A stretch of DNA of 64,000 nucleotides from Hevea brasiliensis (taxonomy: Eukaryota; Streptophyta; Magnoliopsida; Malpighiales; Euphorbiaceae): positions 66,019,652 through 66,083,651 of the forward strand of contig NC_079496.1 of the NCBI RefSeq assembly GCF_030052815.1, written 5' to 3'. Position 1 is the first letter of the stretch. Every line of letters begins with the position of its first letter. Shown here piece by piece: positions 36,441 through 49,838 of the stretch. The notes beneath the pieces are model-generated. The model had not been told where the DNA came from. It searched no databases and saw nothing but the letters and a program-made list of their open reading frames with translations. The position numbers and the translations under genes are program-made.

Positions 36441-39400
36441 GAATTATAGGTTTTAATGCTTAATTGGAAGGGTGATCAAGGTTTACGACTTGAAAATGGT
36501 GGAAGGTTTGCCAAAGAGTGGTTCCGCTAACTTGAATGGAGAGAAGAAGATGAACAAAATTTATTTTATTTGTTTTCTTTTTATTTCTTTATAAGTGGTT
36601 GTCTCATTTTATTTGGGTGGAAACTTTTAATTACATCATCCTTACATATTGCTTGTGTCATAACTAGCTTTTTAATTTCATTTTATTTTTTTTTCTTTCT
36701 TCTCTCTCTTACTCATTTTTAAAAAAACTTTCATTAATATTTGTTCATATTTTATGTCATAAACCTCACTTACTTAAATGGACAGCTTGGTCAAAAATCA
36801 TCTCTCAAGGTGAAATGGGCAAAATACCCTTCGTTTTATTTAATGAGCTAAAATTGTTTGTATCGATTTACATAATTTTTCTTGCATTTTCTTGGCATTC
36901 TATTATCATCTAAACCTCAATAATCCTACACTTGAGTCCCAAGAATTATCTAACAGTGGTTTCCCACAGGTCTAGGATTGCTTGGCTGCTACTAGCTTCT
37001 TCAAGGTGTAGGGGAAATTTTTGGTGAAGGGAATTATAGGTTTTAACGCTTAATTGGAAGGGTGATCAACGTTTACAACTTGAAAATGGTGGAAGGTTTG
37101 CCAAAGAGGGGTTCCGCTAACTTGTATGGAGAGAAGAAGATGAACAAAATTTATTTTATTAGTTTTCCTTTTATTTCTTTATAAGTACTTGTCTCATTTT
37201 AATTGGGTGGAGATTTTTAATTACATCATCCTTACATATTGCTTGTGTCATAATTAGCTTTTTAATTTCATTTTATTTTGTTTTTCTTTTTTTCTCTCTT
37301 TTACTCATTTTTAAATAAATTTTCATTAATATTTATTCATATTTTATGTCATAAACCTCACTTACTTAAATGGACAAGTTGGTTAAAAATCATCTCTGAA
37401 GGTGAAATGGCCAAAATGCCCTTCGTTTTTTTTTATGAGCTAAAATTATTTGTATTGATTTACATAATTTTTCTTGTATTTTCTTGCGATTTTATTATCA
37501 TCTAAACCTCAATAATTCTTCACTTGAGTCCCAAAAATTATTTCACAGGGTTTCCCACATGTCTAGGATCGCTTGGCTGCTACTAGCTTCTTCAAGGTGT
37601 GGGAGAAATTTTCGGAGAAAAGAATTATAGGTTTTAATGCATAATTGGAAGGGTGATCAAGGTTTACAACTTGAAAATTGTGGAAGGTTTGCCAAAGAGT
37701 GGTTCCGCTAACTTGAATGGAGAGAAGAAGATGAACAAAATTTATTTTATTTCTTTTCTTTTTATTTCTTTATAAGTGGTTGTCTCATTTTAATTGGGTG
37801 GAGATTTTTAATCACATCATCCTTACATATTGCTTGTGTCATAATTAGCTTTTTAATTTCATTTTGTTTTTTTTTTCTTTCTTCTCTCTTTTACTCATTT
37901 TTAAATAAATTTTCATTAATATTTATTCATGTTTTATGTCATAAACCCCACTTACTTAAATGGACAAGTTGGTCAAAAATCATCTCTGAAGGTGAAATGG
38001 CCAAAATGCCCTTCGTTTTTTTTAATGAGCTAAAATTGTTTGCATCGATTTACATAATTTTTCTTGTATTTTCTTGGCATTCAATTATCATCTAAACCTT
38101 AATAATCCTTCACTTGAGTCCCAGTAATTATTTCACTGTGGTTTCCCAGTGTCTAGGATCGATTGGCTGCTACTATTTTCTTCAAGGTGTAGGGGAAAGT
38201 TTTGTTGAATGGAATTATAGGTTTTAATGATTAATTGGAAGGGTGATCAACGTTTACAACTTGAAAATGGTGGAAGGATTGCCAAAGAGTGGTTCCGCTA
38301 ACTTGTATGGAGTGAAGAAGATGAACAAAATTTATTTTATTTGTTTTCTTTTTATTTCTTTATAAGTGGTTGTCTCATTTTAATTGGGTGGAGATTTTTA
38401 ATTACATCATCCTTACATATTGCTTGTGTCATAACTAGCTTTTTAATTTAATTTTATTTTTTTTTCTTCTCTCTTACTCATTTTTAAATAAATTTTCATT
38501 AATATTTATTCATATTTTATGTCATAAGCCTCACTTACTTAAATGGACAAGATGGTCAAAAATCATCTCTGAAGGTGAAATGGCCAAAATGCCCTTCGTT
38601 TTTTTTTTATGAGCTAAAATTGTTTGTATTGATTTACATAATTTTTCTTGTATTTTCTTGGGATTTTATTATCATCTAAACCTCAATAATACTTCACTTG
38701 TGTTCCAGTAATTATTAAACAGGTTTTCCCACATGTCTAGGATCGCTTGGTTGCTACTAGCTTCTTCAAGGTGTAGGAGAAATTTTCGGTGAAAAGAATT
38801 ATAGGTTTTAATGCTTAATTGGAAGGGTGATCAAGGTTTACAACTTGAAAATTGTGGAAGCTTTGCCAAAGAGTGGTTCCGCTAACTTGAATGGAGAGAA
38901 GAAGATAAACAAAATTTATTTTATTTGTTTTCTTTTTATTTCTTTATAAGTGGTTGTCTCATTTTAATTGGTTGGAGATTTTTAATTACATCATCCTTAC
39001 ATATTGCTTGTGTCATAATTAGCTTTTTCATTTCATTTTATTTTATTTTTCTTTCTTCTCTCTTTTACTCCTTTTTAAATAAATTTTCATTAATATTTAT
39101 TCATATTTTATGTCATAAACCTCACTTACTTAAATGGACAAGTTGGTCAAAAATCATCTCTGAAGGTGAAATTGCCAAAATGCCCTTCGTTTTTTTTTAT
39201 GAGCTAAAATTGTTTGTATTGATTTACATAATTTTTCTTGTATTTTCTTGGGATTTTATTATCATCTAAACCTTAATAATACTTCACTTGAGTTCCAGTA
39301 ATTATTTCACAGGGTTTCCCACATATCTAAGATCGCTTGGCTGCTACTAGCTTCTTCAAGGTGTAGGAGAAATTTTCGGTGAAAAGAATTATATGTTTTA

Positions 39401-39980
39401 ATGCTTAATTGGAAGGGTGATCAAGGTTTACAACTTGAAAATTGTGGAAGCTTTGCCAAAGAGTGGTTCCACTAACTTGAATGGAGAGAAGAAGATGAAC
39501 AAAATTTATTTTATTTGTTTTCTTTTTATTTCTTTATAAGTGGTTGTCTCATTTTAATTGGGTGGGAGATTTTTAATTACATCATCCTTACATATTGCTT
39601 GTGTCATAATTAGCTTTTTAATTTCATTTTGTTTTTTTTTTTCTTTCTTCTCTCTTTTACTCATTTTTTAAAAAAAAAAAATCATTAGTATTTATTCATA
39701 TGTTATGTCATAAACCTCACTTACTTAAATGGACAAGTTGGTCAAAAATTATCTCTGAAGGTGAAATGGCCAAAATGACCTTCGTTTTTTTTAATGAGCT
39801 AAAATTGTTTGCATCGATTTACATAATTTTTCTTGTATTTTATTGGCTTTCAATTATCATATAAACCTCAATAATCCTTCACTTGAGTCCCAGTAATTAT
39901 TTCACAAAGTTTCCCATAGGTCTAGGATCGCTTGGCTGCAACTAGCTTCTTCAAGGTGTAGAGGAAACTTTTGTTGAAGG
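36441..39980 (+). repeat. 6-mer higher-order repeat, copy 5
   Basis: Monomer starts 36441, 37031, 37622, 38212, 38796 and 39386 in the order A to F. Length 3540 bp. The F monomer has a longer A run (near 39669-39681) than its counterparts. CAG/CTG-site alterations occur at about 36942-36970 and 38136-38165. Confidence 0.92.
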
Positions 39981-42900
39981 GAATTATAGGTTTTAATGCT
40001 TAATTGGAAGGGTGATCAAGGTTTACGACTTGAAAATGGTGGAAGGTTTGCCAAAGAGTGGTTCCGCTAACTTGAATGGAGAGAAGAAGATGAACAAAAT
40101 TTATTTTATTTGTTTTCTTTTTATTTCTTTATAAGTGGTTGTCTCATTTTATTTGGGTGGAAACTTTTAATTACATCATCCTTACATATTGCTTGTGTCA
40201 TAACTAGCTTTTTAATTTCATTTTATTTTTTTTTCTTTCTTCTCTCTCTTACTCATTTTTAAAAAAACTTTCATTAATATTTGTTCATATTTTATGTCAT
40301 AAACCTCACTTACTTAAATGGACAGCTTGGTCAAAAATCATCTCTCAAGGTGAAATGGGCAAAATACCCTTCGTTTTATTTAATGAGCTAAAATTGTTTG
40401 TATCGATTTACATAATTTTTCTTGCATTTTCTTGGCATTCTATTATCATCTAAACCTCAATAATCCTACACTTGAGTCCAGAATTATCTAACAGTGGTTT
40501 CCCAGTGTCTAGGATTGCTTGGTCGCTACTAGCTTCTTCAAGGTGTAGGGGAAATTTTTGGTGAAGGGAATTATAGGTTTTAACGCTTAATTGGAAGGGT
40601 GATCAACGTTTACAACTTGAAAATGGTGGAAGGTTTGCCAAAGAGGGGTTCCGCTAACTTGTATGGAGAGAAGAAGATGAACAAAATTTATTTTATTAGT
40701 TTTCCTTTTATTTCTTTATAAGTACTTGTCTCATTTTAATTGGGTGGAGATTTTTAATTACATCATCCTTACATATTGCTTGTGTCATAATTAGCTTTTT
40801 AATTTCATTTTATTTTGTTTTTCTTTTTTTCTCTCTTTTACTCATTTTTAAATAAATTTTCATTAATATTTATTCATATTTTATGTCATAAACCTCACTT
40901 ACTTAAATGGACAAGTTGGTTAAAAATCATCTCTGAAGGTGAAATGGCCAAAATGCCCTTCGTTTTTTTTTATGAGCTAAAATTATTTGTATTGATTTAC
41001 ATAATTTTTCTTGTATTTTCTTGCGATTTTATTATCATCTAAACCTCAATAATTCTTCACTTGAGTCCCAAAAATTATTTCACAGGGTTTCCCACATGTC
41101 TAGGATCGCTTGGCTGCTACTAGCTTCTTCAAGGTGTGGGAGAAATTTTCGGAGAAAAGAATTATAGGTTTTAATGCATAATTGGAAGGGTGATCAAGGT
41201 TTACAACTTGAAAATTGTGGAAGGTTTGCCAAAGAGTGGTTCCGCTAACTTGAATGGAGAGAAGAAGATGAACAAAATTTATTTTATTTCTTTTCTTTTT
41301 ATTTCTTTATAAGTGGTTGTCTCATTTTAATTGGGTGGAGATTTTTAATCACATCATCCTTACATATTGCTTGTGTCATAATTAGCTTTTTAATTTCATT
41401 TTGTTTTTTTTTTCTTTCTTCTCTCTTTTACTCATTTTTAAATAAATTTTCATTAATATTTATTCATGTTTTATGTCATAAACCCCACTTACTTAAATGG
41501 ACAAGTTGGTCAAAAATCATCTCTGAAGGTGAAATGGCCAAAATGCCCTTCGTTTTTTTTTAATGAGCTAAAATTGTTTTTATCGATTTACATAATTTTT
41601 CTTGCATTTTCTTGGCATTCAATTATCATCTAAACCTTAAAAATCCTTCACTTGAGTCCAGAATTATTTCACGTGGTTTCCCACAGTCTAGGATCGCTGG
41701 TCGCTACTATTTTCTTCAAGGTGTAGGGAAAGTTTTGTTGAATGGAATTATAGGTTTTAATGATTAATTGGAAGGGTGATCAACGTTTACAACTTGAAAA
41801 TGGTGGAAGGATTGCCAAAGAGTGGTTCCGCTAACTTGTATGGAGTGAAGAAGATGAACAAAATTTATTTTATTTGTTTTCCTTTTATTTATTTATAAGT
41901 GGTTGTCTCATTTTAATTGGGTGGAGATTTTTAATTACATCATCCTTACATATTGCTTGTGTCATAACTAGCTTTTTAATTTAATTTTATTTTTTTTTCT
42001 TCTCTCTTACTCATTTTTAAATAAATTTTCATTAATATTTATTCATATTTTATGTCATAAGCCTCACTTACTTAAATGGACAAGATGGTCAAAAATCATC
42101 TCTGAAGGTGAAATGGCCAAAATGCCCTTCGTTTTTTTTTTATGAGCTAAAATTGTTTGTATTGATTTACATAATTTTTCTTGTATTTTCTTGGGATTTT
42201 ATTATCATCTAAACCTCAATAATACTTCACTTGTGTTCCAGTAATTATTAAACAGGTTTTCCCACATGTCTAGGATCGCTTGGTTGCTACTAGCTTCTTC
42301 AAGGTGTAGGAGAAATTTTCGGTGAAAAGAATTATAGGTTTTAATGCTTAATTGGAAGGGTGATCAAGGTTTACAACTTGAAAATTGTGGAAGCTTTGCC
42401 AAAGAGTGGTTCCGCTAACTTGAATGGAGAGAAGAAGATAAACAAAATTTATTTTATTTGTTTTCTTTTTATTTCTTTATAAGTGGTTGTCTCATTTTAA
42501 TTGGTTGGAGATTTTTAATTACATCATCCTTACATATTGCTTGTGTCATAATTAGCTTTTTCATTTCATTTTATTTTATTTTTCTTTCTTCTCTCTTTTA
42601 CTCATTTTTAAATAAATTTTCATTAATATTTATTCATATTTTATGTCATAAACCTCACTTACTTAAATGGACAAGTTGGTCAAAAATCATCTCTGAAGGT
42701 GAAATTGCCAAAATGCCCTTCGTTTTTTTTTATGAGCTAAAATTGTTTGTATTGATTTACATAATTTTTCTTGTATTTTCTTGGGATTTTATTATCATCT
42801 AAACCTTAATAATACTTCACTTGAGTTCCAGTAATTATTTCACAGGGTTTCCCACATATCTAAGATCGCTTGGCTGCTACTAGCTTCTTCAAGGTGTAGG

Positions 42901-43509
42901 AGAAATTTTCGGTGAAAAGAATTATATGTTTTAATGCTTAATTGGAAGGGTGATCAAGGTTTACAACTTGAAAATTGTGGAAGCTTTGCCAAAGAGTGGT
43001 TCCACTAACTTGAATGGAGAGAAGAAGATGAACAAAATTTATTTTATTTGTTTTCTTTTTATTTCTTTATAAGTGGTTGTCTCATTTTAATTGGGTGGGA
43101 GATTTTTAATTACATCATCCTTACATATTGCTTGTGTCATAATTAGCTTTTTAATTTCATTTTGTTTTTTTTTTTCTTTCTTCTCTCTTTTACTCATTTT
43201 TTTAAAAAAAAAATCATTAGTATTTATTCATATGTTATGTCATAAACCTCACTTACTTAAATGGACAAGTTGGTCAAAAATTATCTCTGAAGGTGAAATG
43301 GCCAAAATGACCTTCGTTTTTTTTAATGAGCTAAAATTGTTTGCATCGATTTACATAATTTTTCTTGTATTTTATTGGCTTTCAATTATCATATAAACCT
43401 CAATAATCCTTCACTTGAGTCCCAGTAATTATTTCACAAAGTTTCCCATAGGTCTAGGATCGCTTGGCAACTAGCTTCTTCAAGGTGTAGAGGAAACTTT
43501 TGTTGAAGG
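39981..43509 (+). repeat. 6-mer higher-order repeat, copy 6
   Basis: Monomer starts 39981, 40568, 41159, 41745, 42329 and 42919 in the order A to F. Length 3529 bp. CAG/CTG-site alterations occur at 40477-40525 and 41655-41705, and GGCTGC is shortened at about 43465. Confidence 0.92.
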
Positions 43510-46094
43510 GAATTATAGGTTTTAATGCTTAATTGGAAGGGTGATCAAGGTTTACGACTTGAAAATGGTGGAAGGTTTGCCAAAGAGTGGTTCCGCTAAC
43601 TTGAATGGAGAGAAGAAGATGAACAAAATTTATTTTATTTGTTTTCTTTTTATTTCTTTATAAGTGGTTGTCTCATTTTATTTGGGTGGAAACTTTTAAT
43701 TACATCATCCTTACATATTGCTTGTGTCATAACTAGCTTTTTAATTTCATTTTATTTTTTTTTCTTTCTTCTCTCTCTTACTCATTTTTAAAAAAACTTT
43801 CATTAATATTTGTTCATATTTTATGTCATAAACCTCACTTACTTAAATGGACAGCTTAGTCAAAAATCATCTCTCAAGGTGAAATGGGCAAAATACCCTT
43901 CGTTTTATTTAATGAGCTAAAATTGTTTGTATCGATTTACATAATTTTTCTTGCATTTTCTTGGCATTCTATTATCATCTAAACCTCAATAATCCTACAC
44001 TTGAGTCCCAGTAATTATCTAACAGGGGTTCCCAGTGTCTAGGATTGCTTGGTCGCTACTAGCTTCTTCAAGGTGTAGGGGAAATTTTTGGTGAAGGGAA
44101 TTATAGGTTTTAACGCTTAATTGGAAGGGTGATCAACGTTTACAACTTGAAAATGGTGGAAGGTTTGCCAAAGAGGGGTTCCGCTAACTTGTATGGAGAG
44201 AAGAAGATGAACAAAATTTATTTTATTAGTTTTCCTTTTATTTCTTTATAAGTACTTGTCTCATTTTAATTGGGTGGAGATTTTTAATTACATCATCCTT
44301 ACATATTGCTTGTGTCATAATTAGCTTTTTAATTTCATTTTATTTTGTTTTCTTTTTTTCTCTCTTTTACTCATTTTTAAATAAATTTTCATTAATATTT
44401 ATTCATATTTTATGTCATAAACCTCACTTACTTAAATGGACAAGTTGGTTAAAAATCATCTCTGAAGGTGAAATGGCCAAAATGCCCTTCGTTTTTTTTT
44501 ATGAGCTAAAATTATTTGTATTGATTTACATAATTTTTCTTGTATTTTCTTGCGATTTTGTTATCATCTAAACCTCAATAATTCTTCACTTGAGTCCCAA
44601 AAATTATTTCACAGGGTTTCCCACATGTCTAGGATCGCTTGGCTGCTACTAGCTTCTTCAAGGTGTAGGAGAAATTTTCGGAGAAAAGAATTATAGGTTT
44701 TAATGCATAATTGGAAGGGTGATCAAGGTTTACAACTTGAAAGTTGTGGAAGGTTTGCCAAAGAGTGGTTCCGCTAACTTGAATGGAGAGAAGAAGATGA
44801 ACAAAATTTATTTTATTTCTTTTCTTTTTATTTCTTTATAAGTGGTTGTCTCATTTTAATTGGGTGGAGATTTTTAATCACATCATCCTTACATATTGCT
44901 TGTGTCATAATTAGCTTTTTAATTTCATTTTGTTTTTTTTTTTCTTTCTTCTCTCTTTTACTCATTTTTAAATAAATTTTCATTAATATTTATTCATGTT
45001 TTATGTCATAAACCCCACTTACTTAAATGGACAAGTTGGTCAAAAATCATCTCTGAAGGTGAAATGGCTAAAATGCCCTTCGTTTTTTTTAATGAGCTAA
45101 AATTGTTTATATCGATTTACATAATTTTTCTTGTATTTTCTTGGCATTCAATTATCATCTAAACCTTAATAATCCTTCACTTGAGTCCCAGTAATTATTT
45201 CACAGGGTTTCCCACAGGTCTAGGATCGCTTGGCTGCTACTATTTTCTTCAAGGTGTAGGGGAAAGTTTTGTTGAATGGAATTATAGGTTTTAATGATTA
45301 ATTGGAAGGGTGATCAACGTTTACAACTTGAAAATGGTGGAAGGATTGCCAAAGAGTGGTTCCGCTAACTTGTATGGAGTGAAGAAGATGAACAAAATTT
45401 ATTTTATTTGTTTTCTTTTTATTTCTTTATAAGTGGTTGTCTCATTTTAATTGGGTGGAGATTTTTAATTACATCATCCTTACATATTGCTTGTGTCATA
45501 ACTAGCTTTTTAATTTAATTTTATTTTTTTTTCTTCTCTCTTACTCATTTTTAAATAAATTTTCATTAATATTTATTCATATTTTATGTCATAAGCCTCA
45601 CTTACTTAAATGGACAAGATGGTCAAAAATCATCTCTGAAGGTGAAATGGCCAAAATGCCCTTCGGTTTTTTTTTATGAGCTAAAATTGTTTGTATTGAT
45701 TTACATAATTTTTCTTGTATTTTCTTGGGATTTTATTATCATCTAAACCTCAATAATACTTCACTTGTGTTCCAGTAATTATTAAACAGGTTTTCCCACA
45801 TGTCTAGGATCGCTTGGTTGCTACTAGCTTCTTCAAGGTGTAGGAGAAATTTTCGGTGAAAAGAATTATAGGTTTTAATGCTTAATTGGAAGGGTGATCA
45901 AGGTTTACAACTTGAAAATTGTGGAAGCTTTGCCAAAGAGTGGTTCCGCTAACTTGAATGGAGAGAAGAAGATAAACAAAATTTATTTTATTTGTTTTCT
46001 TTTTATTTCTTTATAAGTGGTTGTCTCATTTTAATTGGTTGGAGATTTTTAATTACATCATCCTTACATATTGCTTGTGTCATAATTAGCTTTT
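43510..46094 (+). repeat. 6-mer higher-order repeat, copy 7, partial
   Basis: Monomers A (43510), B (44098), C (44688), D (45279) and the first ~230 bp of E (45863, with GATAAACAAA and AATTGGTTGG). Between about 46048 and 46094 the sequence leaves type E (TTTTTAATTTC in place of TTTTTCATTTC). It continues as a different monomer whose second half shares rare variants with the monomer at 12323. This is the distal edge of the 6-mer domain. Confidence 0.88.
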
Positions 46095-49000
46095 TAATTT
46101 CATTTTGTTTTTTTTTTCTTTCTTCTCTCTTTTACTCATTTTTAAATAAATTTTCATTAATATTTATTCATATTTTATCTCATAAACCTCACTTACTTAA
46201 ATGGACAAGTTGGTCAAAAATCATCTCTGAAGGTGAAATGGCCAAAATGCCCCTTTTTTTTTTAATGAGCTAAAATTGTTTGTATCGATTTACATAATTT
46301 TTCTTGTATTTTCTTGGCATTCAATTATCATCTAAACCTTAATAATCCTTCACTTGAGTCCCAGTATTTATTTCACAGGGTTTCCCACAGGTCTAGGATC
46401 GCTTGGGTGCTACTAGCTTCTTGAAGGTGTAGGGGAAACTTTTGTTGAATGGAATTATAGGTTTTAATGCTTAATTGGAAGGGTGATCAAGGTTTACAAC
46501 TTGAAAATGGTGGAAGGTTCGCCAAAGAGTGGTTACGCTAACTTGAATGGAGAGAAAAAGATGAACAAAATTTATTTTATTTGTTTTCTTTTTATTTCTT
46601 TATAAGTGGTTGTCTCATTTTATTTGGGTGGAGATTTTTAATTACATCATCCTTACATATTGCTTGTGTCATAACTAGCTTTTTAATTTCATTTTTTTTT
46701 TCTTTCTTCTCTCTCTTACTCATTTTTAAATAAATTCTCATTATTATTTGTTCATATTTTATGTCATAAACCTCACTTACTTAAATGGACAATTTGGTCA
46801 AAAATCATTTCTCAAGGTGAAATGGGCAAAATGCCCTTCGTTTTTTTAATCAGCTAAAATTGTTTGTATCGATTTACATAAATTTTCTTGTATTTTCTTG
46901 GCATTCTATTATCATCTAAACCTCAATAATCCTTCATTTGAGTCCCAGTAATTATTTCACAGGGTTTCCCACAGCTCTAGGATCCCTTGGCTGCTACTAG
47001 CTTCTTCAAGGTGTAGGGGAAATTTTTGGTGAAGGAATTATAGGTTTTAATGCTTAATTGGAAGGTTGATCAAGGTTTGCAACTTGAAAATGGTGGAAGG
47101 TTTGCAAAGAGTGGTTCCGCTAACTTGAATGGAGAGAAGAAGATGAACAAAATTTATTTTATTTGTTTTCTTTTTATTTCTTTATAAGCGGTTGTCTCAT
47201 TTTAATTGGGTGGAGATTTTTAATTACATCATCCTTAGAAATTGCTTGAGTCATAATTAGCTTTTTAATTTCATTTTGTTTATTTTTCTTTCTTCTCTCT
47301 TTTACTCATTTTTAAATAAATTTTCATTAATGTTTGTTCATATTTTATGTCATAATCCTCACTTTCTTAAATGGACAAGTTGGTCAAAAATCATCTCTGA
47401 AGGTGAAATGGCCAAAATGCCCTTCGTTTTATTTAATAAACTAAAATTGTTTGTATCGATTTAAATAATTTTTCTTGTATTTTCTTTGCATTCTGTTATC
47501 ATTTAAACCTCAATAATCTTTCACTTGAGTCCTAGTAATTATTTCACAGGGTTTCCCACAGGTCTAGGATCGCTTGGCTGCTACTAGCTTCTTCATGGTG
47601 TAGGGGAAATTTTTGGTGATGGGAATTATAGGTTTTAATGATTAATTGGAAGGGTGATCAAGGTTTACAACTTGAAAATGGTGGAAGGATTGCCAAAGAG
47701 TGGTTCCGTTAACTTGTATGGTGAGAAGAAGATGAACAAAATTTATTTTATTTGTTTTATTTTTATTTCTTTATAAGTGGTTGTCTCATTTTAATTGGTT
47801 GGAGATTTTTAATTACATCATCGTTACATATTGCTTCTGTCATAATTAGCTTTTTAATTTCATTTTGTTTTTTTTTTTCTTTCTTCTCTCTTTTACTCAT
47901 TTTTAAATAAATTTTCATTAATATTTATTCATATTTTATGTCATAAAACCTCACTTACTTAAATGGACAAGTTGGTCAAAAATCATCTCTGAAGGTGAAA
48001 TGGCCAAAATGCCCTTCGTTTTTTTTAATCAGCTAAAATTGTTTGTATCGATTTACATAATTTTTCTTGTATTTTCTTGGCATTCAATTATCATCTAAAC
48101 CTCATTAATCCTTCACTTGAGTCCTAGTAATTATTTTACAGGGTTTCCCACAGGTCTAGGATCGGTTGGCTGCTACTAGCTTCTTCAAGGTGTAGGGGAA
48201 ACTTTTGTTGAATGGAATTATAGGTTTTAATGGTTAATTGGAAGGGTGATCAAGGTTTACAACTTGAAAATGGTGGAAGGTTTGCCAAAGAGTGGTTCCG
48301 CTAACTTGAATGGAGAGAAGAAGATGAACAAAATTTATTTTATTTGTTTTCTTTTTATTTCTTTATAAGTGGTTGTCTCATTTTATTTGGGTGGAGATTT
48401 TTAATTACATCATCCTTACATATTGCTTGTGTCATAACTTGCTTTTTAATTTCATTTTATTTTTTTTTCTTTCTTCTCTCTCTTACTCATTTTTAAATAA
48501 ATTTTTATTGATATTTGTTCATATTTTATGTCATAAACCTCACTTACTTAAATGGACGATTTGGTCAAAAATCATCTCTCAAGGTGAAATGGGCAAAATA
48601 CCTTTCGTTTTACTTAATGAGCTAAAATTGTTTGTATCGATTTACATAATTTTTCTTGTATTTTCTTGGCATTCTATTACCATCTAAAGCTCAATAATCC
48701 TTCACTTGTGTCCCAGTAATTTTTTCACAAGGTTTCCCACAGGTATAGGATCGCTTGGCTGCTACTAGCTTCTTCAAGGTGTAGGGGAAATTTTTGGTGA
48801 AGGGAATTACAGGTTTTAATTATTAATTGGAAGGGTGATCAAGGTTTACAACTTGAAAATGGTGGAAGGATTGCCAAAGAGTGGTTCCGCTAACTTGTAT
48901 GGTGAGAAGAAGATGAACAAAATTTATTTTATTTGTTTTCTTTTTATTTCCTTATAAGTGGTTGTCTCATTTTAATTGGGTGGAGATTTTTAATTACATC

Positions 49001-49177
49001 ATCCTTATATATTGCTTGTGTCATAATTAGCTTTTTAATTTTATTTTATTTTGTTCTTTCTTCTCTCCTTTACTCATTTTTAAATAAATTTTTATTAATA
49101 TTTATTCATATTTTATGTCATAAACCTCACTTACTTAAATGGACAAGTTGGTCAAAAATCATCTCTGAAGGTGAAAT
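46095..49177 (+). repeat. Monomeric satellite between the 6-mer domain and the TRIM composite
   Basis: Monomer starts 46452, 47035, 47623, 48215 and 48804. The copies differ from one another at many positions and show no clear multi-monomer register. The last one is cut at phase ~374 (GAAGGTGAAAT) by the insertion at 49178 and resumes in exact register at 50076. Confidence 0.9.
49173..49177 (+). repeat. Target-site duplication, left copy (GAAAT)
   Basis: GAAAT directly precedes TGTCACGACC and is repeated directly after the final TTACA at 50076-50080. In uninterrupted monomers the same place reads GGTGAAATGGCC with a single GAAAT, which confirms duplication on insertion. Confidence 0.95.
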
Positions 49178-49408
49178 TGTCACGACCCAGGGATGGGGTT
49201 GGGACGTGCTTGTTCAACCAGCTTCGCACTGGGGTGGAAACTTCGTGTCCCACATCGGAAACGGGAAGAAAAGATTTGGGCCATATATGTGGGAGCCTTC
49301 CTCACCTGGTCAGCGCGCTTTTGGGAATGAAACCTCCAAAGGGACAAATCCGTGAGGCCCATGGGCCAAAGCGGACAATACTAACTGGAGAAGGATCGGG
49401 CTGTTACA
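49178..49408 (+). repeat. LTR-like segment P (231 bp)
   Basis: It begins TGTCACGACC and ends GGGCTGTTACA, with TG...CA termini of LTR type. It is markedly richer in GC than the satellite. It contains CCCACATCGG, GCGCGCTTTTGGG, CCGTGAGG and AAGCGGACAATAC, echoing motifs of LTR Q in the same order, but the overall sequence differs. No primer site or polypurine tract follows it. It may be the LTR of a sister TRIM family. The ORFs crossing it begin in satellite and have no recognisable product. Confidence 0.8.
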
Positions 49409-49417
49409 ATTGTAACA
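49402..49417. repeat. 16-bp perfect palindrome at the P/Q junction
   Basis: TGTTACAATTGTAACA reads the same on both strands. It forms because the end of P (TGTTACA) and the start of Q (TGTAACA) are inverted repeats separated by AT. This is the form expected of two LTR ends joined tail to head, as in a two-LTR circle junction. Confidence 0.9.
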
Positions 49418-49561
49418 CCCTAGGCAAATCCCACATCAACAAAACACGGGAGAGATGCTGGGTTCATAAGATGGAGGTTCTTAACCCCTATTGACGCGTT
49501 TTAAAACCGTGAGGGCTTCCTTCCAGAGCGGACAATATCACTAGTGGGCCGGGCCATTACA
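49411..49561 (+). repeat. TRIM LTR Q, copy 1 (151 bp)
   Basis: From TGTAACACCC to GGGCCATTACA. This copy keeps GGGCCGGGCC near its end and CACATCAAC near its start, where copies 2 and 3 have GGGTTGGGCC and CACATTGAC. It is followed at once by the primer-binding site. Confidence 0.92.
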
Positions 49562-49651
49562 TTTGTGGTATCAGAGCTGCTCCGCGTGCAACCTTGAACG
49601 ATGGTGGGGCAAACCTCAGCGAGGATGCTGAGTCCCATAAGGGGGGTGGAT
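49562..49651 (+). other. TRIM internal region 1: PBS (49566-49577) and polypurine tract (49639-49650)
   Basis: A 90-bp non-coding internal segment. TGGTATCAGAGC at 49566-49577 is the initiator-Met tRNA primer site, five bases inside the LTR. AAGGGGGGTGGA at 49639-49650 is the polypurine tract, two bases before LTR copy 2. With its two LTRs this makes a full TRIM of only 392 bp (49411-49802). Confidence 0.9.
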
Positions 49652-49802
49652 TGTAACACCCTAGGCAAATCCCACATTGACAAAACACGGGAGAGATGCT
49701 GGGTTCATAAGATGGAGGTTCTTAACCCCTATTGACGCGTTTTATAATCGTGAGGGCTTCGGCTCAGAGCGGACAATATCACTAGTGGGTTGGGCCATTA
49801 CA
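49652..49802 (+). repeat. TRIM LTR Q, copy 2 (151 bp)
   Basis: From TGTAACACCC to GGGCCATTACA, the same length as copies 1 and 3. It differs in having TTTTATAATCG where the others have TTTTAAAACCG. Its last 28 bp plus four internal bases are tandemly duplicated just downstream. Confidence 0.92.
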
Positions 49803-49838
49803 TTTGAATATCACTAGTAGGTTGGGCCATTACATTTG
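49775..49838 (+). repeat. 32-bp tandem duplication across an LTR/internal junction
   Basis: Two adjacent 32-bp units (49775-49806 and 49807-49838), each running from AATATCACTAG to CATTTG, with one difference (AGTGGG versus AGTAGG). The duplication explains why a second, partial LTR end precedes internal region 2. Confidence 0.9.

Noticed and set aside
49411..49561. TRIM LTR Q as a Cassandra element carrying 5S rRNA promoter sequence, or as a Pol III unit with a B box at GGGTTCATAAG.
   Set aside because: No 5S-like A or C box is visible, and the B-box match covers only GGTTC. I leave the family unnamed.
49171..49683. Frames of 60-140 residues across the TRIM composite, one fused to the satellite frame.
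   Set aside because: They cross LTR and satellite boundaries, lie on both strands of the same sequence and match no domain. TRIMs do not encode proteins.
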